A stretch of DNA of 64,000 nt from Allohahella sp002354735 (GTDB lineage: Bacteria > Pseudomonadota > Gammaproteobacteria > Pseudomonadales > Oleiphilaceae), in contig NZ_CP172312.1 of assembly GCF_047946665.1 (NCBI RefSeq), positions 1,364,001 to 1,428,000 on the forward strand, written 5' to 3'. Numbering within the stretch: the first letter of the stretch is position 1; each line of letters starts with the position of its first letter. The translations under genes and the position numbers were made by a program. Below the pieces are notes generated by a model. It saw only the letters and a list, made by a program, of their open reading frames with translations. It was not told where the DNA came from and made no database searches. This document shows positions 8,532-15,156 of the stretch, one piece after another.

Positions 8532-9722
8532 TCAGGGTGCGACTGTAGTGAAGTTGGTCATGTCAGGCAGGGTTCCTGGAACGGCTGCCTCGCTGTTGAG
8601 GGTATTGAACACGACGTGAGCATCGACCGCAGGCCCAAAGCGGCTGAAGCAGGCGCCCCAGGACTGATGGTCGGAGTGGTAGACGACTGACAGCCCCACA
8701 ATCCGCTGACCAGTGGCATCTGTGGCCTTGTCCGGAAATGGATTGGCAACTTCGTATGAGGCACTCGCACGACCTTTCGCATCCGTGACGAGGAGGTTCG
8801 GCACTGCTATCGGATCGATATCACGTCGCTTCCAGACCCCGGGAACAGGTATCTGGCGGGCTCTGACCACCCACACTGTGTAGACCGAATTCGGAAGCAT
8901 ATCGCGAAGTTCGAAGTCGAACCTGGCATGAGTGTACTGCCTCTTGGCGTTCCGCTTGGTGAGCTTTATGCGCATCTTGCCGTCCGCCTCAAGCCACTCT
9001 CCGAGGGTGATTGGATCGGTTCTACGGGCATCCATGGGGTCTTCGCCAGAGCATCCGGTGGCAGCGCAACTGGGGTCGTTGGAGGCCGTCATTGGGTCGT
9101 AGGCGTCTCCCGTGTTCGGATCATAGGCGACACCGTCGCCCTGAAAACCGACGACTGGCACCTGATGAAGTGGATAGCTGGGGCGGAAATAATTCACTTT
9201 CTGGGTGTCTGTAGGAAAGACGTCAGGACAGACCTGCAAGTCCTTGTTCAGGTTATATGGCGAATCACCGACTTTAGGTATCTGTGGGCTTCCACCACTG
9301 CCTTCGACAGGTCCGAACGATGTCGCGTAAAGGACCATATCGAGATCGGCGCTGCCTTTGCTCAGGTCCAGAGGTCGTATTACCTGATGCGGGGCGCCGA
9401 ACCAGTCGTCAGGATCTTCAACGCCGTTTTCGTCCAGCGGTGGCACCGTTTCCTTGCTGACTAGAACAGCCTGGTTGGGAACCATGCCGAACATGCCGGG
9501 TTGGACCTCCTTCAACAGGTTGCCGACAAGTATGAAGTCGCCATCTTTGTTGGTGACTTCTGACGGTGGCCACAAAGGGCCCTGGGTGCTGACAGGCAGA
9601 TCAATAATCATGCTTGACCGCCCGGCGACATTCCGCTCTTCGCCAGCCGCAAGGGCGACGGTGCTGCAGATAGCTAGCGATAATAGGGTCATACCTTGCG
9701 TCATGGATCGATTAGTATTCAT
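8532..9722 (-). CDS. Secreted protein of unknown function, first gene of the amine operon
   Basis: 396 residues with a clear Sec signal peptide (hydrophobic MTLLSLAICSTVALAA, likely cleavage after ALA). The mature part is rich in Pro, Asp and Gly and has four or more cysteines (LQVCPDVF, PSCAATGCSG, WGACFSRFG) that could form periplasmic disulfides. The C-terminal third resembles a beta-sandwich (RDMLPNSVYTVWVV, then VTDAKGRASASYEV). I do not recognise the family. The ATG follows GGGAGAG. It leads the minus-strand operon, 68 bases before the fusion enzyme, and lies directly downstream of the palindromic region, so it is probably transcribed with the pathway. Periplasmic binding or outer-membrane delivery of the product is conceivable but unsupported. 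Confidence 0.6.
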   Translation of the reverse strand: MNTNRSMTQGMTLLSLAICSTVALAAGEERNVAGRSSMIIDLPVSTQGPLWPPSEVTNKDGDFILVGNLLKEVQPGMFGMVPNQAVLVSKETVPPLDENGVEDPDDWFGAPHQVIRPLDLSKGSADLDMVLYATSFGPVEGSGGSPQIPKVGDSPYNLNKDLQVCPDVFPTDTQKVNYFRPSYPLHQVPVVGFQGDGVAYDPNTGDAYDPMTASNDPSCAATGCSGEDPMDARRTDPITLGEWLEADGKMRIKLTKRNAKRQYTHARFDFELRDMLPNSVYTVWVVRARQIPVPGVWKRRDIDPIAVPNLLVTDAKGRASASYEVANPFPDKATDATGQRIVGLSVVYHSDHQSWGACFSRFGPAVDAHVVFNTLNSEAAVPGTLPDMTNFTTVAP

Positions 9723-9790
9723 CTTTCTCTCCCAAGATTGTTTATGTTCCGCAACAAGCTAAGCCCCCTGCAGACTGGTCGCACTCAAAA

Positions 9791-9806
9791 TATATGCGCG
9801 CATATA
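9791..9806. promoter_or_regulatory. 16-bp perfect palindrome, site 1 (TATATGCGCGCATATA)
   Basis: A perfect 16-bp inverted repeat 69 bases upstream of the operon's first ATG. It is preceded by AAAA and followed by GT, context shared with site 2. It looks like a dimeric regulator's operator overlapping or near the promoter. The regulator is unknown. Confidence 0.6.
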
Positions 9807-9983
9807 GTCTGTGTGCCAAATAAAGACGACTGCTGTAGCTGCCGCCAAAATTGTTGTTAGATTCTCTAGCCGTTAACCAGACTCAGTTGTTGCGAAGCTG
9901 GCCGATCCACAGTCCGGCAATGCCACTGAGCAAAACGCCAATATCAAACTTGTTACAACGCTTTAAAAAGATATAGCTTAAAA

Positions 9984-9999
9984 TATATGTAGACATATA
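9984..9999. promoter_or_regulatory. 16-bp palindrome, site 2 (TATATGTAGACATATA)
   Basis: This has the same half-sites as the element at 9791 (TATATG and CATATA) with a different four-base centre, and the same flanks (AAAA before, GT after). Centre-to-centre distance is 193 bases, so two dimers could bind cooperatively by looping. Confidence 0.6.
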
Positions 10000-10190
10000 G
10001 TTCCGTCAACAAAATTTTGTGCAGCTTTATCAAAAGGTGATGGTGTTCACAGTTTTTCATTTGTGTATCGGTTTCAACAAGTCTGACTGAATACTGTGCG
10101 TCACCGTAGCGTTCTCACTCAGGCACTTGCAGAGACTTTGCAGGAACTGTGGTGAGCCGCTTGCGATGATTTCCACAAACTCCAACTTGG

Positions 10191-10222
10191 TCTTTTGGTC
10201 TTTTGGTCTTTTGGTCTTTTGG
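10191..10222 (+). repeat. Four tandem copies of TCTTTTGG
   Basis: Four perfect 8-bp units run head to tail, preceded by a half unit (TTGG) and followed by CC. They lie in the non-coding region upstream of the amine operon, between palindromes 2 and 3. Copy number could vary by slippage. No convincing gene covers them: the open frame through here reads a low-complexity LVFWSFGLLVFW peptide. Confidence 0.7.
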
Positions 10223-10325
10223 CCAGGTCGCGTCGGGCGCTTGAAGGCTACCTGCTTGCATTATAGAGGTCTCAGGCACAGGGCTTCGATGAATCGATCG
10301 AACACAAGTTGATCAGATCTGAGAA

Positions 10326-10341
10326 TATATGCGGATATATA
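10326..10341. promoter_or_regulatory. 16-bp near-palindrome, site 3 (TATATGCGGATATATA)
   Basis: Third copy of the element, with one mismatch in the second half-site (TATATA instead of CATATA). It lies about 70 bases from the stop of the DUF1993 gene and 604 bases upstream of the amine operon. Apart from the three palindromes and the tandem repeat, the interval 9723-10411 shows no recognisable gene. Confidence 0.45.
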
Positions 10342-10411
10342 TAAAAGCAATAGGCTGAAGGCGGTAGTTCAATGGGGCAAGCCGTGCTCTGCCGGATAGA
10401 GACCGCCCCCC

Positions 10412-10918
10412 CTATCTGCTCGCCAGGAAATCGGCTTTTCCAAGGTTTACGCCGCAGTGGCGCAGTATCAGATAGGTGGTTGTCACGTGAAAATAGAAGT
10501 TGGGAATAACGAAGTCCAGCAGATAGGGGCGCCCATCCATGGTCAGCGGACCATTTCGGAGCGGTATCGTGATTGAGCGAGTTTCAGAACCCTCCAGTTG
10601 CTCAGGCCTGAAGCTTTCCAGATAGTCGATAGTTTTTCCAATCCGAGCCTGCAGCTGCGGGATTGTGGTTTCGTTGTCCTCATAGACCGGTGGAGACATA
10701 TCCGCGAGTCGTGCTGCACAGCCTTTGACCATATCAGTGGCGATCTGGACATGCTGAGCAAGCGGCAACATGTCAGGATATAGACGGGTTTGCACCAGCA
10801 GCGCGGCATCCAGCTCCCGCTGCTGCGCGAACGCGCTCCCTTTCTGTAGAATGTCCGACAGATTTCGAAGCATTCTGATGAATGATGGTAGTGATGCCTG
10901 GTACATTGAAATCGTCAT
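10412..10918 (-). CDS. DUF1993 family protein
   Basis: 168 residues matching the DUF1993 family, a small DinB-like helical bundle group of unknown function. Characteristic stretches are the opening SMYQASLPSFIRML, then LYPDMLPLAQHVQIATD and, near the end, FYFHVTTTYLILRHCGV. Histidines in LAQHVQ, FHVTT and LRHCG could hold a metal, as in DinB-like folds. The ATG at 10918 is preferred to the one at 10933 because GAGG precedes it. Downstream lies the palindrome-rich region of the amine operon; upstream are two small membrane-protein genes on the same strand. Their relation to it is unknown. Confidence 0.8.
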   Translation of the reverse strand: MTISMYQASLPSFIRMLRNLSDILQKGSAFAQQRELDAALLVQTRLYPDMLPLAQHVQIATDMVKGCAARLADMSPPVYEDNETTIPQLQARIGKTIDYLESFRPEQLEGSETRSITIPLRNGPLTMDGRPYLLDFVIPNFYFHVTTTYLILRHCGVNLGKADFLASR

Positions 10919-10982
10919 AGAGCCTCGCGTCATTCAGTTCTCGAACAAATCATTCAGGCCAGAATCTTGCTCGCCACCTTTG

Positions 10983-11459
10983 CTACGCCAGGCCTGAGGC
11001 GTTCCTTGAGAAAGCCTGAGATGATCCCATAAGATATTTCTCCCCTCTCAGCCATCTCAGTACATCGATGTAGTCGAAGGCCAGGCAGATCAGCACCGTG
11101 TCAATCAAGAGCAGAACGTAGGCGAAGAGTAAGGGTTGACTTTCAAAGGTGATCTGGGGACCTAAGGCGCCATCTGACCACAAGCGGGTGCAGAGATAAG
11201 CTAGCAGTGGCGTCCAGGGTACGATGTGAGCCAGGCCAAGCAAACGGGAGAGGCCTCGCTGACTTGCCATAAATGCCAGTAGGAAGGGGCCGCTCGCGAT
11301 ATAAGCGACCAGGATCCACAGTACACTTGGGTCCTGTCCATAGAGTGGAATTGAACATAAGAAGACGATATTGAGGTAAAACAGCCAGACCTTCACCCAG
11401 GTCTTGAGGCTCATCCATGAGCGGCCGATAGCTCGCCAGACTCCCTCCTGTGCATCCAT
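10983..11459 (-). CDS. Hypothetical four-helix membrane protein
   Basis: 158 residues with about four transmembrane segments (VWLFYLNIVFLCSIPL, LWILVAYIASGPFLLAFM, a segment near LGLAHIVPWTPLLAYL, LLFAYVLLLIDTVLICLA). I recognise no family. The start at 11459 has AGGAG seven bases upstream; the longer frame to 11501 would overlap the preceding gene. The stop of the next membrane protein upstream is only ten bases away, so the two are probably one transcript and may form a complex. They lie divergent to the HxlR-type regulator gene, which suggests control by it. Confidence 0.65.
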   Translation of the reverse strand: MDAQEGVWRAIGRSWMSLKTWVKVWLFYLNIVFLCSIPLYGQDPSVLWILVAYIASGPFLLAFMASQRGLSRLLGLAHIVPWTPLLAYLCTRLWSDGALGPQITFESQPLLFAYVLLLIDTVLICLAFDYIDVLRWLRGEKYLMGSSQAFSRNASGLA

Positions 11460-11469
11460 GAGTACTCTC

Positions 11470-11919
11470 CTAAATCTGCTTGTTGTACTGTCTGAGCCCA
11501 ATACTCTGAGCGATTGCGAGAGCGGCCACCAAAAGCGCCACTGTCAGAATCAAGGACTGACCGAGTTCGGTAAGGCTCACAGGGCCTTGCATGAGTAGCC
11601 CGATGCTGCCTAGCACCCATCCCCCATCAAGGACGATGACGATTCTGGTCCAGAGGACCGATATTCTTTGTTGCATCGCCAGAACGTAAAGTAGCAGCGA
11701 AAACAGAGCGAGCAGTGCGCCCAGCGCTATCAGAACGCCATCTTCCACATAGGCCACAGATCCCATAAGGCGGTTGAGGACCGGCGCGAGCATCATCAAG
11801 GCGAAGCCACTCAAGCCAGAGAACGTGCCGTTCGCAAGGAGCGCTAGTTGTAGCGTGCGCTGTGACTGAACCGAGTCAGACGTGGTCGCTGCTGTAAAAG
11901 TGGTTTGTTCATGAATCAT
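11470..11919 (-). CDS. Hypothetical four-helix membrane protein, divergent from the HxlR gene
   Basis: 149 residues from the ATG at 11919, which has GGGAG about eleven bases upstream. Four hydrophobic segments are visible (LSGFALMMLAPVLNRLMG, GVLIALGALLALFSLLLYVLA, TRIVIVLDGGWVLGSIGLLM, SLILTVALLVAALAIAQSIG). The pattern of short loops is like that of many uncharacterised proteobacterial proteins encoded next to transcription regulators. A longer frame reaches 11988 without a ribosome-binding site. Its promoter must share the ~165-base gap with the divergent HxlR regulator. Confidence 0.6.
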   Translation of the reverse strand: MIHEQTTFTAATTSDSVQSQRTLQLALLANGTFSGLSGFALMMLAPVLNRLMGSVAYVEDGVLIALGALLALFSLLLYVLAMQQRISVLWTRIVIVLDGGWVLGSIGLLMQGPVSLTELGQSLILTVALLVAALAIAQSIGLRQYNKQI

Positions 11920-12041
11920 TGATTGCAGAGCTCCCTGACCGATCCATAGTATGTAGGACAGCATGCCAACCGTGCGATTATCGTACACTGCCAGCTCAAT
12001 TTGCTTTAAAATCCTATAGCTCCTGCTTCGTCCAAGTCAAT

Positions 12042-12072
12042 CAACTTTTGCATTTTGCTTCAGGCAAAGTTG
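12042..12072. promoter_or_regulatory. Inverted repeat before the HxlR gene
   Basis: Arms CAACTTTTGC (12042-12051) and GCAAAGTTG (12064-12072) pair except for one inserted T, with a 12-base centre. The repeat ends two bases before the GGAGGGG ribosome-binding site of the regulator gene. It could be an autoregulatory operator, or an RNA hairpin next to the ribosome-binding site. Confidence 0.35.
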
Positions 12073-12083
12073 CGGAGGGGCGA

Positions 12084-12809
12084 ATGCAGGCGCAGGCTCG
12101 TTATCTTCCCGTAGTAGAGGTGCCCGATATGAAAAAGCGAAGCTATGAACAGAATTGCACTTTGGCTCTGGCCCTGGATGTAATTGGTGACCGATGGACC
12201 CTGCTGATTGTGAGAGAACTACTGCTTGGGCCGAAGCGCTATAGTGAGCTGCTAAAAGGCCTGCGAGGCATGGGCACCAATCTCCTCGCTGATCGACTCA
12301 AGCATCTGGAGGAGATTGGAATCGTGCAGCGAGCCGATGGCGACGAGGAAGCATCCGTGAAAGGCTATCGATTAAGCGCTACTGGGCAGGGATTGGAAGA
12401 AGTGGTTTTCGCAATCGTAAGGTGGGGTGCGCAGATGCCCTTCAAGTTTCGTGAAGGCGCGCTATCGAACCCCGAGTGGGACATCGTTGCCATGCGCGCA
12501 CTTTTCCAGCCAGAACATGCCGCTGATGTTGATGAAATCTACCAGTTCGAGATTGAAGGTTTTTCCTATTTCGTCCACGTCTGCAATCGTGAGATCGCTA
12601 TCCGGACGGGCGTGGCTGAGGTGCCAAACTTAACAGTGAAGACTGATCGCACCACCCTATCCGAGATGGGTCGTGGCGCTTCGATTACTGAAGCCCTGAG
12701 CGAGGGCAGGCTTGCCCTGGAGGGATCACCGCATAGCGCGGAGCGGATGGTTAGCATTTTCTCCAGATCTCAGGCGGGACATTCCCAGCAGGATATGCGA
12801 CCAGCATGA
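12084..12809 (+). CDS. HxlR-family regulator with SCP2-like C-terminal domain
   Basis: 241 residues from 12084. The N-terminal half is an HxlR winged helix: CTLALALDVIGDRWTLLIVREL with the family cysteine, LLKGLRGMGTNLLADRLKHLEEIGIV, then a wing ending in YRLSATGQGLE. The C-terminal ~100 residues (LTVKTDRTTLSEMG, then ALSEGRLALEGSP) have the cadence of sterol-carrier-protein-2-like domains, which bind lipids. The start is set by GGAGGGG (12074-12080); an ATG at 12129 with AGAGG gives a 226-residue form and is also possible. The gene is divergent from two membrane-protein genes. A lipid-sensing repressor fits the sequence, and it is a local candidate for the palindromes at 9791-10341. That link is inference. 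Confidence 0.8.
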   Translation: MQAQARYLPVVEVPDMKKRSYEQNCTLALALDVIGDRWTLLIVRELLLGPKRYSELLKGLRGMGTNLLADRLKHLEEIGIVQRADGDEEASVKGYRLSATGQGLEEVVFAIVRWGAQMPFKFREGALSNPEWDIVAMRALFQPEHAADVDEIYQFEIEGFSYFVHVCNREIAIRTGVAEVPNLTVKTDRTTLSEMGRGASITEALSEGRLALEGSPHSAERMVSIFSRSQAGHSQQDMRPA

Positions 12810-12839
12810 CCCGCCCCTTTGGTAATCAGGTGCGAGTGA

Positions 12840-13160
12840 TCAGAGCTTCCTGTGCTCCTGAAGAAAAAGGACAATGGCCGTGAATACAACACGATTGACC
12901 TGAGTCTTGTCCTTCTTGGCAAGACTTTTGATTTTTTCCACACGGTTGACGCTGGGCCACATCGACTTGTAGTCACCTTCCATCGGGCAGGCGAAATAGA
13001 AGAAAGTGGTTTTGAGGCTCCGATATTTCAGGAACCATTCGAATATCGCGTCGTAGCTGTCGTTCAGCGTAAGATTGTTGGCCTTCGCATAGTCTTTAAG
13101 TGCATCCTGTACAATCTTGGGTAACTTCACTTGCTGGAGCGTACGTTCGTTGTTTGCCAC
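12840..13160 (-). CDS. Small protein with two ribbon-helix-helix-like segments
   Basis: 106 residues, basic. Two segments share a strand-helix-helix layout: QVKLPKIVQDALKDYAK with LTLNDSYDAIFEWFLK, and later NRVEKIKSLAKKDKT with QVNRVVFTAIVLFLQEH. Together they look like a tandem pair of ribbon-helix-helix or CopG-like motifs, which would suggest a DNA-binding or antitoxin-like role. I recognise no named family. The ribosome-binding site is weak. It is convergent with the HxlR gene (30-base gap). No toxin-like partner is visible next to it. Confidence 0.45.
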   Translation of the reverse strand: MANNERTLQQVKLPKIVQDALKDYAKANNLTLNDSYDAIFEWFLKYRSLKTTFFYFACPMEGDYKSMWPSVNRVEKIKSLAKKDKTQVNRVVFTAIVLFLQEHRKL

Positions 13161-13477
13161 GTTCTAGGCCATTTCCAAGTTGATATTGTCTGATCAAGCC
13201 TATGACGAACCTGGATTGCCTGCCCCTGTCAGTCGCACTCGAAGTGATTGCCAGCCACAAAAGCGAGCTGGAAGCTATGGCCTAGCGGAAAAAGCTATTT
13301 TACAGGCCTGCCTGCAGGGCAAATGCGGAATAATTCACAGCGTTCAGACCATGCCGTCATTTATGCTGATCAAGTTGTCGGGGTATCGCTACCGTTTTCG
13401 AGCCCTGTAAGTAATTATAGCTTTTCTTGCGAAATTTGTCCGACAATCGCGTCGCATTTGGTGCATGGAGTACCATC
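13161..13477. other. Intergenic stretch, no clear gene
   Basis: About 317 bases between two divergently transcribed small genes. It holds a 27-codon frame at 13202-13285 without a convincing ribosome-binding site, plus AT-rich promoter-like sequence near 13410-13440. I see no RNA gene or mobile-element end. Confidence 0.4.
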
Positions 13478-13900
13478 ATGAATCGGCTTCAGCTCTCCAG
13501 AAATCGTGCAGTTTGTTATGAGTGTTCGTTTCGATTACTACCTCAAACGGTGCAGGACATCGGTGCCTTTAGCTGTCAGTTCTCCTCCGAAAGCAGACAA
13601 GTATTTAATTTCCCTCAGATCCTTACGCTCTATGACAACATTTCGATGGCCTGGGGTGAGCATTCTTCGCGAAAGGAGCAGCTCACGCTTGCCCTGAACA
13701 TACTCGGTCACTTCCTGCCGTCTGCGGAGATCCGTTTGCTGAGGGGGTACTCAAGCAAAATGGCGCTTTTGCTCTATAAAGCGCTCGCGGAGGAGGTTGT
13801 CTGGACCATGCCTTTGCAAGGCGGGCGCATTCCTCTGGATGAACTTGAAGAATGGGTACAGCGCAAGGTTGCCACCTGCGACATAGGTGCTGGTCGCTAG
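13478..13900 (+). CDS. Hypothetical protein
   Basis: 140 residues from the ATG at 13478, with GGAG seven bases upstream. The N-terminal part has two cysteines (VCYECSFR, FSCQF). The C-terminal part is conserved-looking: LNILGHFLP, LLRGYSSKMALLLYKALAEEVVW, then IPLDELEEWV. I have seen this type of ending in uncharacterised proteobacterial proteins but cannot name the family. It is convergent with the BON-domain gene, separated by a strong inverted repeat. Confidence 0.5.
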   Translation: MNRLQLSRNRAVCYECSFRLLPQTVQDIGAFSCQFSSESRQVFNFPQILTLYDNISMAWGEHSSRKEQLTLALNILGHFLPSAEIRLLRGYSSKMALLLYKALAEEVVWTMPLQGGRIPLDELEEWVQRKVATCDIGAGR

Positions 13901-13901
13901 T

Positions 13902-13939
13902 CAAGCCAGCATCCCACAGCAGATGGATATGCTGGCTTG
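13902..13939. terminator. Hairpin between convergent genes
   Basis: Perfect 11-bp arms (CAAGCCAGCAT and ATGCTGGCTTG) around a 16-base loop, starting two bases after the stop of the upstream gene and ending 15 bases before the convergent BON gene's stop. There is no T-run, so it may serve as a weak bidirectional terminator or protect 3' ends. Confidence 0.5.
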
Positions 13940-13954
13940 CCCGCCGAGACAAGG

Positions 13955-14491
13955 TCAGGAAGTCGCTTTGACCTTCAGGCGGTTGTCGACATCCTGGACG
14001 CCAGGACAGCCATCCGCCGTATCTTCAGCGCGGTGCTTCATCTGTCGGTCAGGTACGGTACCTTCAAGGCTGACAATTCCGCTTTTGCAGGTGACGCTGA
14101 TGTCGCTGGCATCAACGCCTGAGTGTTCGGTGAGGCGTTCGCAGACATCTTCGATGATACGGTCATCGGAGCGTTTATAGCCCTTTGGCCCCCGTCCTCG
14201 ATGGTTCGGCTGAGCGGCACCGCGTTGACGACCCGTTTCATGGTTGGCATCCAGAGGTTGCGGCTGACGGCCGCCGTTCCAGTTGTTATCACGCAGCGAT
14301 TCACCTCTATTGTCAGAGTCGCCGAAATAATCCACTGGGTAATACTCACCCAGCGCACTATCATTTGTGACGCTGGCGTTTGTGACGCCGCGCTTACTCC
14401 TGGACCGACCATTAGCGGCATCGGGTTTGCCTGAAGATGGCATACGCTGCGTATCCAGATCGATGTTCCGTTTCGAGTGTTCCTGAGCCAT
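13955..14491 (-). CDS. BON-domain protein
   Basis: 178 residues with no signal peptide. The first ~100 residues are hydrophilic and low in complexity (Arg, Asn, Gly, Asp). The last ~70 residues form one BON domain: DRIIEDVCERLTEHSGVDASDI, SVTCKSGIVSLEGTV, and a final VQDVDNRLKV. BON domains are small alpha/beta modules linked to osmotic stress proteins such as OsmY and to membrane association. Related proteins with a disordered, Arg-rich front and one BON domain occur in environmental pseudomonads and other proteobacteria. A stress role is likely by family but unproven. Confidence 0.8.
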   Translation of the reverse strand: MAQEHSKRNIDLDTQRMPSSGKPDAANGRSRSKRGVTNASVTNDSALGEYYPVDYFGDSDNRGESLRDNNWNGGRQPQPLDANHETGRQRGAAQPNHRGRGPKGYKRSDDRIIEDVCERLTEHSGVDASDISVTCKSGIVSLEGTVPDRQMKHRAEDTADGCPGVQDVDNRLKVKATS

Positions 14492-14711
14492 TAGTGGCCT
14501 CCTTTAACAATTCGCTATACAAGAAACTCGCCTACCGGTAACGGCGGCGGTTCGTGTATTGCTGTACGAAGACATTCGGGGCTCAGCTCGCTTCTGGCGG
14601 CCTTAAGTTCTATTTGGATGGTATGGCGACAATGAACGGTCAACCAGGCGCGCATCGATGACAAACCTGATGAGCCTTGGCATAGCTCATCAGATCTTCA
14701 ACGGGATTGGA

Positions 14712-15053
14712 TTATTTCGCGCCGCCCGGCTTGAGGCTTGCGTAGTAAGCTGCGAGGTTGGCCATGTCGGCTTCGCTCAGCCCCGCTGCCTGTCCCTGCA
14801 TGACTATCGCCTGACCGCCTGTCCGAGTCTTGTTCTTGTAAGCTGTGAGAGCGCTGACAAGGTAGGCAGCATTTTGTCCAGCAAGGTTTGGGTACATCGG
14901 AATGGTGGCCATCCCATCCTGCCCGTGACAGGCTGCACAGACAGCCGACTTGGCTTTACCAGCCTCGACGTCAGCAGATTGCGCAGACAGCGATGCCAGA
15001 CTGCCAAAAACGGCGAGAGCCGCCACAACTGAACTTCTAAGTGCTCTTTTCAT
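14712..15053 (-). CDS. Periplasmic c-type cytochrome (class I, c553/c4-like)
   Basis: 113 residues: a signal peptide (MKRALRSSVVAALAVFGSLASLSAQSA), then one haem site CAACH in VCAACHGQDG. A methionine suitable as the distal ligand follows in MATIPMYPNLAGQ or in IVMQGQAAGLS. The ending ADMANLAAYYASLKP is typical of small class-I cytochromes resembling half of cytochrome c4. It would carry electrons in the periplasm to a terminal oxidase or accept them from a dehydrogenase. The start at 15053 has GGAG upstream and places the signal peptide correctly. The gdhA gene ends upstream on the same strand after a ~100-base gap. Confidence 0.85.
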   Translation of the reverse strand: MKRALRSSVVAALAVFGSLASLSAQSADVEAGKAKSAVCAACHGQDGMATIPMYPNLAGQNAAYLVSALTAYKNKTRTGGQAIVMQGQAAGLSEADMANLAAYYASLKPGGAK

Positions 15054-15156
15054 CAAATTGCTCCAGGTGGGACACGAAAAGCCTAACGAAGGCTTCATTT
15101 CAATCTATTACACGCTCATGGGTGCTGCAACGGAAAAACAGCGCTGTACAAAGTCT

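Noticed and set aside
10127..10312. 61-codon open frame over the TCTTTTGG repeat
   Set aside because: It encodes a low-complexity peptide created by the repeat, has no convincing ribosome-binding site and no family resemblance.
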